Source: Streptomyces sp. 1-11 (GTDB lineage Bacteria; Actinomycetota; Actinomycetes; Streptomycetales; Streptomycetaceae). Taken from it: a stretch of 64,000 nucleotides of DNA. Made by a program: the position numbers and the translations under genes. Shown here piece by piece: positions 32,573 through 39,907 of this stretch. The DNA lies in the NCBI RefSeq assembly GCF_007176755.1, contig NZ_BJTV01000011.1, forward strand, positions 225,814 to 289,813, written 5' to 3'. The notes under the pieces are model-generated. The model was not told the DNA's origin. It searched no databases and saw only the letters and a list, made by a program, of their open reading frames with translations. The number at the start of each line of letters is the position of its first letter. The stretch's first letter is position 1.

Positions 32573-33291
32573 GCGGGGCTTCCTTCCGGGGACGGCCGGA
32601 GCAGGGGCGGGTGCAGGACGGTGGCGGGGCCGGCGCGGTAGAGGGCGGCGGGCTTGCCGCGGCCCCCGGTGAGCCGGGCGGCGCCGGGGACGGGTTCCAC
32701 GAAGCCGGGGGTGGCGAGCACCTTGCGGCGGAAGTTGGGCCGGTCGAGGGCGGTACCCCACACCGTCTCGTAGACCTGCTGCAGCTCGCCGAGGGTGAAC
32801 TCGGGCGGGCAGAAGGCGGTGGCGGCGCGGGTGTTCTCCAGCCGGTCGCCGACGCGTTCGTGGGCGTCGGCGAGGATGCGGTCGTGGTCGAAGGCGAGCG
32901 GCCCCGCCGAGCGGTACGGCAGCCAGCGGGCCTGGGCCGCGTCGCCGCCGCCGCGGGGTTCGGGAGGTTCGGGCAGCAGCGCGGTGAACGCCACGGAGAC
33001 GACCCGCATCCGGGGGTCGCGGTCCGGCTCGCTGTAGGTGCGCAGCTGTTCCAGGTCCAGCCCGGAGACGTCCACCAGGCCGGTCTCCTCGGCGAGTTCG
33101 CGCCGGGCCGCGGTCTCCGCCGACTCGTCCGGCAGCAGGAAGCCGCCGGGCAGCGCCCAGTGACCGGCGTACGGCTCCTGCCCGCGCTGGACCAGCAGCA
33201 CGTGCAGGGCGCCCTCGCGGACGGTCAGGACGGCGAGGTCGACGGTGACGGCGAAAGGCTCGTAGGCGTGCTTGTCGTAGCCCTGCAGCAC
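32569..33291 (-). CDS. NrtR-like Nudix regulator (Nudix domain plus winged helix)
   Basis: 240 residues from GTG 33291, which has AAAAGGGGG 5 nt upstream; the GTG at 33297 is too close to that RBS. The Nudix box is intact (GFLLPDESAETAARREL then AEETGL, fitting G-x5-E-x7-REU-x-EE-x-GU). The C-terminal third (about 165-235) is the NrtR winged helix with FTLGELQQVYETVWG and NFRRKVLATPGFV. NrtR regulators bind ADP-ribose and repress NAD-metabolism genes; an intact box leaves room for hydrolase activity too. A 45-bp perfect inverted repeat ends at the codon before its start and is its likely operator. Confidence 0.85.
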   Translation of the reverse strand: MLQGYDKHAYEPFAVTVDLAVLTVREGALHVLLVQRGQEPYAGHWALPGGFLLPDESAETAARRELAEETGLVDVSGLDLEQLRTYSEPDRDPRMRVVSVAFTALLPEPPEPRGGGDAAQARWLPYRSAGPLAFDHDRILADAHERVGDRLENTRAATAFCPPEFTLGELQQVYETVWGTALDRPNFRRKVLATPGFVEPVPGAARLTGGRGKPAALYRAGPATVLHPPLLRPSPEGSPA

Positions 33292-33336
33292 GGACACCCC
33301 CTTTTATAGTCACTGCGACTATAAAAGGGGGTGTCC
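33292..33336. promoter_or_regulatory. 45-bp perfect inverted repeat, candidate NrtR operator / RBS-sequestering hairpin
   Basis: Two 20-bp arms (33292-33311 and 33317-33336) are exact reverse complements around a 5-nt spacer; the core is CCTTTTATAGTC...GACTATAAAAGG. The AT-rich centre is unlike the surrounding DNA and could contain the -10 of the promoter. On the minus-strand RNA the second arm holds the RBS of the Nudix gene. It lies between the rluB stop (33352) and that gene's start. Confidence 0.8.
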
Positions 33337-33351
33337 GGGAGCACAACCTCT

Positions 33352-34413
33352 TTAGAGGTCGACCTCCTTCATCAGCATGCCGACCTCGGTGTTGGACAGG
33401 CGGCGCAGCCAGCCCGACTTCTGGTCGCCCAGGGTGATCGGGCCGAAGGAGGTGCGCACCAGCTTCTCGACCGGGAAGCCGGCCTCGGCGAGCATGCGGC
33501 GCACGATGTGCTTGCGGCCCTCGTGCAGGGTCACCTCGACCAGGTAGTTCTTGCCGGTCTGCTCGACCACCCGGAAGTGGTCCGCGCGCGCGTAGCCGTC
33601 CTCGAGCTGGATGCCGTCCTTCAGGCGCTTGCCCAGGTCGCGCGGGATGGGCCCGACGATGGCGGCGAGGTACGTCTTCTTCACGCCGTACTTCGGGTGG
33701 GTCAGCCGGTGCGCCAGCTCGCCGTGGTTGGTGAGCAGGATGACGCCCTCGGTCTCGGTGTCGAGCCGGCCGACGTGGAAGAGCCGGGTCTCGCGGTTGG
33801 TGACGTAGTCACCGAGGCACTGGCGGCCCTCCGGGTCCTCCATGGTGGACACGACGCCGGCGGGCTTGTTCAGCGAGAAGAACTGGTAGGACTGCGTGGC
33901 GACGGTGAGGCCGTCGACCTTGACCTCGTCCTTCTCGGGGTCCACCCGGCGGCCCTGCTCCAGCACGATCTCGCCGTTGATCTCGACCCGGGCCTGCTCG
34001 ATCAGCTCCTCGCAGGCACGGCGGGAGCCGTAGCCCGCGCGCGCGAGCACCTTCTGCAGCCGCTCGCCCTCCTGCTCGGCTCCGGGGAAGGTCTTGGGCA
34101 GCTTGACGTCCTTCTTGCCCGCGTACCGCTCCCGATTGCGCTCCTCCACCCGCGTCTCGTACTCGCGCGACCGCGCGGGGGCGCTGCGGCCGCCCTGCTG
34201 GGGCCTCTTCGGGCCGCCCTTGGCGCCGCCACGGGCGGCACCGCCGCGCCCGGACTTGGGGCCGTCCTGGGAGGCGCCGGGGCCCACGTCGTAGCGGCGC
34301 TCCTCGGGGCGGGGCTTGCGGGGACGGCCCTGCCCCTGCTTCTGGTCCCTGTCGTTGCCGGCACCGCGGTAGTTACCGCGCCCGCCGCTCTTGCCGCTGC
34401 CGCTGCTTCGCAT
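33352..34413 (-). CDS. rluB: 23S rRNA pseudouridine synthase, RluB/RsuA family
   Basis: 353 residues from ATG 34413. The first 110 or so residues are disordered and Gly/Arg/Lys/Pro-rich, an extension seen in actinobacterial members. An S4 domain follows (ERLQKVLARAGYGSRRACEEL, about 116-136, then VEINGE) and the catalytic domain has HVGRLDTETEGVILLTN with the nucleophile Asp, KTYLA and the conserved Leu/Arg stretch GRKHIVRRMLAEAGFPV. It isomerises a uridine in 23S rRNA. It is 13 nt after scpB and is the last gene of the parA-RHH-scpA-scpB-rluB operon, a conserved actinobacterial order. Confidence 0.9.
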   Translation of the reverse strand: MRSSGSGKSGGRGNYRGAGNDRDQKQGQGRPRKPRPEERRYDVGPGASQDGPKSGRGGAARGGAKGGPKRPQQGGRSAPARSREYETRVEERNRERYAGKKDVKLPKTFPGAEQEGERLQKVLARAGYGSRRACEELIEQARVEINGEIVLEQGRRVDPEKDEVKVDGLTVATQSYQFFSLNKPAGVVSTMEDPEGRQCLGDYVTNRETRLFHVGRLDTETEGVILLTNHGELAHRLTHPKYGVKKTYLAAIVGPIPRDLGKRLKDGIQLEDGYARADHFRVVEQTGKNYLVEVTLHEGRKHIVRRMLAEAGFPVEKLVRTSFGPITLGDQKSGWLRRLSNTEVGMLMKEVDL

Positions 34414-34426
34414 CAAGGTTTCCGTC

Positions 34427-35212
34427 TTAGTCGTCTGCGTCCTGACCGCCGGGCGCGTCGGGCGCGTCCGGGTCGAACGACGGGACTCCCTCCTGGGTCT
34501 CGGCCTCGATCGCCTCCGCCTCCGGGAGGAAGGGCGCGAGCTCCGGAAGCTCGTCCAGGCCGCGCAGGCCCATCCGCTCCAGGAAGTAGTTCGTCGTCCT
34601 GTACAGGATCGCACCTGTTTCGGGTTCCGTGCCCGCCTCCTCGACCAGACCGCGCTGCAGGAGGGTGCGCATGACGCCGTCGCAGTTCACTCCGCGTACC
34701 GCGGAGACGCGGCTGCGGCTGACCGGCTGGCGGTAGGCGACGACCGCGAGGGTCTCCAGCGCGGCCTGGGTGAGGCGGGCCGTCTGGCCGTCCAGGACCA
34801 GCCGCTCGACGGCGGGGGCGTACTCGGCGCGCGTGTAGAAGCGCCAGCCGCCGGCGACGAACCGCAGCTCGAAGCCGCGGCCCTGCACGGTGTAGTCGTC
34901 GGCCAGCTCGCGCAGCGCGTCCGCGATCCGTCGCCTGGGCCGCTCGAGGATGCGGGCCAGGTGCTCCTCGGTCGCGGGCTCGTCCACGACCATCAGGACC
35001 GCTTCGAGGGCGGGCTTGAGGTCGAGCCCGGCGACCGTGCCCGGTGCGACGGGCAGGCCGGCGGGCGCTTCTTCGGCCCCGGCGGGCGCATCGACGGCCC
35101 CGGCGGGCGCTTCGGCGGTCCCGGCGGGCGGGCCGGTGACCGTGGCGGATGCCTCTGGGCGGTCGGCGGGCGCCGCTGGGTGGTCCGCGGGCGCCCCGGT
35201 GGTCTCGCTCAC
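34427..35212 (-). CDS. scpB: Segregation and condensation protein B
   Basis: 261 residues from GTG 35212, overlapping the scpA stop (GTGA). The first 55 residues are an Ala/Pro/Gly-rich extension with a 7-residue period (EAPAGAV, DAPAGAE, EAPAGLP). Two winged-helix domains follow: LKPALEAVLMVVDEPATEEHLARIL, and TQAALETLAVVAYRQPVSRSRVSAVRGVNCDGVMRTLLQRGLVEE (a continuous conserved block, named here by its ends). An acidic tail closes the protein. ScpB dimers bind ScpA and the SMC ATPase to organise and segregate the chromosome. Confidence 0.92.
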   Translation of the reverse strand: MSETTGAPADHPAAPADRPEASATVTGPPAGTAEAPAGAVDAPAGAEEAPAGLPVAPGTVAGLDLKPALEAVLMVVDEPATEEHLARILERPRRRIADALRELADDYTVQGRGFELRFVAGGWRFYTRAEYAPAVERLVLDGQTARLTQAALETLAVVAYRQPVSRSRVSAVRGVNCDGVMRTLLQRGLVEEAGTEPETGAILYRTTNYFLERMGLRGLDELPELAPFLPEAEAIEAETQEGVPSFDPDAPDAPGGQDADD

Positions 35213-36504
35213 GCCTTCTTCTCCTCGGGCTCGTCGGGCGGCCGGTCGAACTCGTCGGTGACCATCGGCGCCGCGTCCGAGTCCCCGCCGGTCCAGCGCA
35301 CCAGCAGCTCCCCCAGGGCGGCCTCCTGCTCCAGGGCGACGGCCTTCTCCCGGTACAGCTCCAGCAGCGCCAGGAAGCGGGCCACGACGGTCAGGGTGTC
35401 GTCGGTGTCCTCGACCAGCGCCCGGAAGCTGGCCTCGCCCAGTTCCCTGAGCCGCGCCACCACGATCCCCGCCTGCTCCTGCACGCTGACCAGCGGGGCG
35501 TGGATGTGGTCGACGTAGACCTGCGGCTTGGCCTTCGGCTGCATCGCCTTGACGGCCAGCCTGGCGAACCCCTCGGGTCCGATGCTGATGACGACCTCGG
35601 GCAGCAGCTCGGCGTACTGGGGTTCCAGACCGACGGTGCGGGGGTGGCGGCGGGCCTCCTCGTCCAGGCGCCCGTTGAAGATGTCGGCGATCTGCTTGTA
35701 CGCGCGGTACTGCAGCAGCCGTGCGAACAGCAGGTCCCGGGCCTCCAGCAGCGCGAGGTCGGCCTCGTCCTCGACCTGGGCGGCGGGCAGCAGCCGCGCC
35801 GCCTTGAGGTCGAGCAGGGTGGCGGCGACGACGAGGAACTCGGTGGTCTGGTCGAGGTCCCAGTCGGGGCCCATGGCCCGGATGTGCGCCATGAACTCGT
35901 CGGTGACCTTGGACAGCGCGACCTCGGTGACGTCCAGCTTGTGCTTGGAGATGAGCTGGAGCAGCAGGTCGAACGGCCCCTCGAAGTTGGCGAGGCGCAC
36001 CTTGAAGACACCGCCGGCAGCGGCCTCGGAGACGTCACCGGCCCCTGCACCGGCACCGGCACCGGCCTCAGCCGACGGTCCGGCCCCGGCGATCGGCTCC
36101 GGCGCGTCTCCCGTGACCGTCCCGGTCTCGGCCGGTGCCTCGACAGCGGCCCGTGCCGGCGGCTCGGGTGCGGGCTCGGTCGTCGGTTCCAGGGCGGGGG
36201 CCGAGGCGTCGGCGCGCGTCGCCGGCCCGGGTTCGGCGGTCGTGGGCGGCCGGGCCTCGTGCCGGGCGGCCGCTCGTGGGCCGGGCTCGGCGCCGGCCGG
36301 CGCCTGCGGCTCGGGCGGGGCGGCCCCGTCCGCGGCCGGCGGGCCCGGCTCGGTCCGCGCCCGGGGGGCGGCAGCCGGCGGGGGCGCGTCGTGCGGCTCC
36401 GCGGGGGTCCCGGGGGGCTGGGGGCGGGGGGTGCCGGGTCCACGGCCCAGCGCACGCCTGCGGCCGGCACCGGGGCCGGAGGCGGGGGCGTCGTTCGGGG
36501 TCAT
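35209..36504 (-). CDS. scpA: Segregation and condensation protein A (kleisin), long N-terminal extension
   Basis: 431 residues from ATG 36504. The kleisin core begins near residue 166 (VFKVRLANFEGPFDLLLQLI) and runs to the C-terminal winged helix (VALEQEAALGELLVRWTG). The roughly 165-residue N-terminal part is Pro/Ala/Glu-rich and disordered, with short repeats such as AGAGAGAGAG; ScpA without it would be near 265 residues, the usual size. It bridges the heads of SMC with ScpB. It starts 38 nt after the RHH gene and overlaps scpB. Confidence 0.92.
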   Translation of the reverse strand: MTPNDAPASGPGAGRRRALGRGPGTPRPQPPGTPAEPHDAPPPAAAPRARTEPGPPAADGAAPPEPQAPAGAEPGPRAAARHEARPPTTAEPGPATRADASAPALEPTTEPAPEPPARAAVEAPAETGTVTGDAPEPIAGAGPSAEAGAGAGAGAGDVSEAAAGGVFKVRLANFEGPFDLLLQLISKHKLDVTEVALSKVTDEFMAHIRAMGPDWDLDQTTEFLVVAATLLDLKAARLLPAAQVEDEADLALLEARDLLFARLLQYRAYKQIADIFNGRLDEEARRHPRTVGLEPQYAELLPEVVISIGPEGFARLAVKAMQPKAKPQVYVDHIHAPLVSVQEQAGIVVARLRELGEASFRALVEDTDDTLTVVARFLALLELYREKAVALEQEAALGELLVRWTGGDSDAAPMVTDEFDRPPDEPEEKKA

Positions 36505-36542
36505 GGCCGTCGCAGGCTATCGTCTGGCGCCCGCGTGGCCGA

Positions 36543-37109
36543 CTACCGACCCCGCAGCCGCCGTACCAGGATGCTCGCGTCCCCGCGGGACTCCAGGTCG
36601 GCCAGGACCACCGCGACCGCCTCGCGGACGATGCGGCCGCGGTCCACGGCGAGGCCGTGTTCGCCCCTGAGGACCAGCCGCGCGTGTTCGAGGTCCATCA
36701 GTTCCTCGGCGGAGACGTACACGGTGATCTTCTCGTCGTGCCGCTCCCGGCCGCTGGGCCGCCGGTTCGCCGCCCGGCCGCGCTTGCGCGGCTGGGCGGC
36801 CGCGGCGGCAGCGGCAGCCGCGGCCGAACCCTCCGGCGGCGGCTGGCGCCGGGAGGGCCGGGTGCGGGACTCCCCGGCCTCGGCCGGCTCCGCGTCGGCC
36901 GCGACGTGCTCCGCGCCCTCCCCGTCGCCGCCCCGGACGGGCACCGACGCCGGGGCGTCCTCCGCGGCCGCCTCGTCGCTCTCCCCCGCGGGAGCCGGCA
37001 CCCGGGCCTCGCCGTTGGCACCGCGCCGGGGCGTGGACGGCTGGAGCGCCGTCCCCCCTGTCGTTCGGAACAGTTCGTCGGCCCCGGGCAGACTCACTCG
37101 GCGTGACAC
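36543..37109 (-). CDS. Ribbon-helix-helix-like protein paired with ParA
   Basis: 188 residues from GTG 37109 (MSRRVSLPGADELF), inside the end of parA, with GGGAGG 10 nt upstream; a GTG at 37097 overlapping the parA TGA is the alternative. The first 115 residues are disordered, with an Ala tract and a basic patch (QPRKRGRAANRRPSGRER). The C-terminal part, DEKITVYVSAEELMDLEHAR through VDRGRIVREAVAVVLADLE, has the strand-helix-helix pattern of RHH DNA-binding proteins. This layout, a disordered basic arm plus RHH behind a ParA ATPase, resembles ParG/ParB-type centromere-binding partners of plasmids. It is probably the DNA-binding partner of the upstream ParA. This is inference; it could also be a stand-alone regulator. 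Confidence 0.75.
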   Translation of the reverse strand: MSRRVSLPGADELFRTTGGTALQPSTPRRGANGEARVPAPAGESDEAAAEDAPASVPVRGGDGEGAEHVAADAEPAEAGESRTRPSRRQPPPEGSAAAAAAAAAAQPRKRGRAANRRPSGRERHDEKITVYVSAEELMDLEHARLVLRGEHGLAVDRGRIVREAVAVVLADLESRGDASILVRRLRGR

Positions 37110-38272
37110 CGGGCGAGCACCTCCCTGGCGAGCTGGCGGTAGGCGGCGGCGCCGACGGAGTTGGAGGCGTACGTGGTGATCGGCTCGCCGGCGACCGTGG
37201 TCTCCGGGAAGCGGACCGTGCGGCCGATGACCGTGTGGTACACGTGGTCGTCGAACGCCTCGACCACGCGCGCCAGCACCTCACGGCTATGCACGGTGCG
37301 CGAGTCGTACATCGTGGCGAGGATGCCGTCGAGCTCCAGGTCGGGGTTGAGCCGCTCCTGGACCTTCTCGATGGTCTCGGTCAGCAGGGCCACACCGCGC
37401 AGCGCGAAGAACTCGCACTCCAGCGGCACGATCACCTTGTGGGCGGCCGTCAGCGCGTTGACCGTGAGCAGGCCCAGCGAGGGCTGGCAGTCGATCACGA
37501 TGTAGTCGTAGTCGTCCATCAGCGGCTTGAGCGCCCGCTGCAGGGTCGACTCGCGCGCGACCTCCGAGACCAGCTGCACCTCGGCGGCGGACAGGTCGAT
37601 GTTGGAGGGCAGCAGGTCCATGTTGGGGACCGCCGTCTTCAGCAGGACCTCGTCCGCCGACATGCCCCGCTCCATGAGCAGGTTGTAGACGGTGAGGTCG
37701 AGCTCCATGGGGTTGACGCCGAGACCCACCGACAGCGCGCCCTGCGGGTCGAAGTCCACGAGCAGCACGCGCCGGCCGTACTCCGCGAGCGCGGCACCCA
37801 GGTTGATGGTCGACGTGGTCTTGCCGACGCCGCCCTTCTGGTTGCACATCGCGATGATCTTCGCGGGGCCGTGGTCGGTCAGCGGGCCCGGGATCGGGAA
37901 GTACGGCAGCGGGCGCCCGGTCGGGCCGATGCGCTCACGGCGCTGACGGGCCGCGTCGGGAGCGAGCGTGGCCGCGTACTCGGGATCGGGCTCGTACTCG
38001 GCGTCGGGGTCGTAGAAGTGCCCCTCGGGCAGGTCGTCGTAGTCGGCGAGTTGGTTGTGGGGCGCGCCACTTCCGTCGCCGGCCATGGCGTTCACGTGAT
38101 GGCCATCCATGCTCTGGTGTGCTGTCCGGACCGTCTGCGGACCCGGAGTCTGATGGGCTGCGAAGGTGCGCACAGCTACGGAGCCGACAGCCTCGAATCC
38201 CGCGGAACCGGCCTGGCCCCGTACCGGCATTCCTGGTTGACCACCCCCGGGAGTAAATGTCGACTCATTCAC
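37094..38272 (-). CDS. ParA-family ATPase with disordered N-terminal extension
   Basis: 392 residues from GTG 38272, preceded by GGAGG at about 11 nt. The deviant Walker A is CNQKGGVGKTTSTINLG (146-153 for KGGVGKTT); the other motifs are LLVDFDPQGALSVGLG, YDYIVIDCQPSLGLLTVNAL and VVPLECEFFALRGVALL-type switch regions. The first 135 residues are low in structure, with an acidic Asp/Glu/Tyr segment (DYDDLPEGHFYDPDAEYEPD). This is the second chromosomal ParA type of Streptomyces, separate from parAB at oriC, located with scpAB. The gene to its 3' side overlaps it. It may act in chromosome organisation; its cargo is not known. Confidence 0.88.
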   Translation of the reverse strand: MNESTFTPGGGQPGMPVRGQAGSAGFEAVGSVAVRTFAAHQTPGPQTVRTAHQSMDGHHVNAMAGDGSGAPHNQLADYDDLPEGHFYDPDAEYEPDPEYAATLAPDAARQRRERIGPTGRPLPYFPIPGPLTDHGPAKIIAMCNQKGGVGKTTSTINLGAALAEYGRRVLLVDFDPQGALSVGLGVNPMELDLTVYNLLMERGMSADEVLLKTAVPNMDLLPSNIDLSAAEVQLVSEVARESTLQRALKPLMDDYDYIVIDCQPSLGLLTVNALTAAHKVIVPLECEFFALRGVALLTETIEKVQERLNPDLELDGILATMYDSRTVHSREVLARVVEAFDDHVYHTVIGRTVRFPETTVAGEPITTYASNSVGAAAYRQLAREVLARCHAE

Positions 38273-38644
38273 AAGTCGTCTTACCTCCTTGGTGACCAGG
38301 AAACTTCTAGACAAGGTCAGCGTGGCACCATGCCGACGGTTGGCGACTCTATGGCGTGTCGGCGGTCCGCAGCAACACAATCCGCCGGACCCGGCAGGAT
38401 GTGTCGGCAATGAAACATCCCTCTGTCAAGGGCGTACGGGCGTCGCACGGCAGGTTTCACCGGTGTGCGAATCGGTCGAAGGGTTACGTTCGAGGCGAGT
38501 TGACCGCAAGCGGCAAAGTGACCATACACACATCCGGCCGGACCTTGTCGGGCAAGGTCCGGCCGGGCGTTCGGTGTTGACGGGGCGTGTTGACGAATCG
38601 CCTTTCGTCCGTTGGCGACTTGGCGACACGCCAGGCCGCGTGGG
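38273..38644. other. Intergenic region between parA and ald
   Basis: 372 bp. It holds the parA promoter and the ald terminator hairpin (38534-38566). Short frames here have no RBS and look random. I see no RNA gene. Confidence 0.6.
38534..38566 (-). terminator. Hairpin terminator of ald
   Basis: CCGGCCGGACCTTG (38534-38547) pairs perfectly with 38553-38566 across TCGGG, about 80 nt past the ald stop on the minus strand. It has a 14-bp stem. Confidence 0.8.
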
Positions 38645-39760
38645 TCAGCCGAGCAGGGACTCCAGCTCCACGTGCTCCAGGCCGTGCGCCTCGGCGACCT
38701 CCTTGTAAACCACCTTGCCGTCGTGGGTGTTGAGACCCTTGGCGAGCGCGGCGTCACGGCGCAGCGCCTCCACCCAGCCGTTGTTGGCGAGCGAGACGAT
38801 GTACGGCAGCGTGGCGTTGGTGAGGGCGTTGGTGGAGGTGTTCGGCACCGCGCCGGGCATGTTGGCGACGCAGTAGAAGACCGAGTTGTGGACGCGGAAG
38901 GTCGGCTCGGCGTGCGTGGTGGGACGGGAGTCCTCGAAGCAGCCGCCCTGGTCGATCGCGATGTCGACAAGGACACTTCCGGGCTTCATGCGCGACACCA
39001 GCTCGTTGGTGACGAGCTTCGGGGCCTTGGCGCCCGGGATGAGCACCGCGCCGATGACGAGGTCGGCGTCCAGGACGGCCTTCTCCAGCTCGAAGGAGTT
39101 GGACATGATGGCCTTGACCTTGGTGCCGAAGACCTTGTCGGCCTCGCGCAGCTTGTTGATGTCGCGGTCGAGCAGGGTCACGTCGAAGCCCATGCCGACG
39201 GCGACCTGGGTGGCGTTCCAGCCGGAGACGCCACCGCCGATGACGACGGCCTTGGCCGGGGTCACGCCCGGCACGCCGCCCGGCAGCACACCGCGGCCGC
39301 CGGCCGGGCGCATCAGGTGGTAGGCGCCGACCTGCGGGGCCAGCCGGCCCGCGACCTCGGACATCGGGGCGAGCAGCGGCAGCGCGCGGTTCGGCAGCTC
39401 GACGGTCTCGTAGGCGATGGCCGTGGTGCCGGACTCGATGAGCGCGTCCGTGCACTCCTTGGAGGCGGCCAGGTGCAGGTAGGTGAAGAGGATCTGGTCC
39501 TTGCGGAGGCGGTGGTACTCCTCGGCGACCGGCTCCTTGACCTTGAGCAGCAGATCGGCGGCGGCCCACACCTCGTCGGCGCTGCCGAGGATCGAGGCGC
39601 CCGCGGAGACGTACTCCTCGTCCGTGATCGAGGAGCCGAGACCGGCGCCCCGCTCGACGACGACCTGGTGGCCGTTGCGCACCAGCTCGTGCACACCGGC
39701 GGGGGTGATGGCCACCCGGAACTCGTTGTTCTTGACCTCGCGGGGGATGCCGACCTTCAC
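38645..39760 (-). CDS. ald: Alanine dehydrogenase
   Basis: 371 residues from GTG 39760 (MKVGIPREVKNNEFRVA), the same length and start pattern as M. tuberculosis Ald; a GTG three codons upstream is possible. Features are the N-terminal pyruvate-binding part (FTYLHLAASKECT with the catalytic His), the NAD-binding loop VIGGGVSGWNATQVA, and NMPGAVPNTSTNALTNATLPY near the C-terminus. It interconverts L-alanine and pyruvate plus ammonium with NAD. It is transcribed alone, with its own terminator. The upstream 147 bp before the NTPase stop holds its promoter. Confidence 0.94.
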   Translation of the reverse strand: MKVGIPREVKNNEFRVAITPAGVHELVRNGHQVVVERGAGLGSSITDEEYVSAGASILGSADEVWAAADLLLKVKEPVAEEYHRLRKDQILFTYLHLAASKECTDALIESGTTAIAYETVELPNRALPLLAPMSEVAGRLAPQVGAYHLMRPAGGRGVLPGGVPGVTPAKAVVIGGGVSGWNATQVAVGMGFDVTLLDRDINKLREADKVFGTKVKAIMSNSFELEKAVLDADLVIGAVLIPGAKAPKLVTNELVSRMKPGSVLVDIAIDQGGCFEDSRPTTHAEPTFRVHNSVFYCVANMPGAVPNTSTNALTNATLPYIVSLANNGWVEALRRDAALAKGLNTHDGKVVYKEVAEAHGLEHVELESLLG

Positions 39761-39907
39761 GTCGATCACGGTCCTTGGCTCAGAGGGTATGGGGGTGCAA
39801 TGCAAGACGTACCCAGACATGCAGGGGCATACCGGGAGACACCGCAGGAGAACGAGCGGCAGAGCCAGTTTAATGAAGGCGTTCCTGCTGTCTAGCCTTT
39901 CATTGCA

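Noticed and set aside
35041..35140. 21-bp repeats in the 5' part of scpB as a possible CRISPR-like or regulatory repeat
   Set aside because: They keep the reading frame and encode an Ala/Pro/Gly-rich linker. There are no spacers.
38356..38580. 74-residue plus-strand frame between parA and ald
   Set aside because: No RBS, and it covers the ald terminator hairpin. The product looks random.
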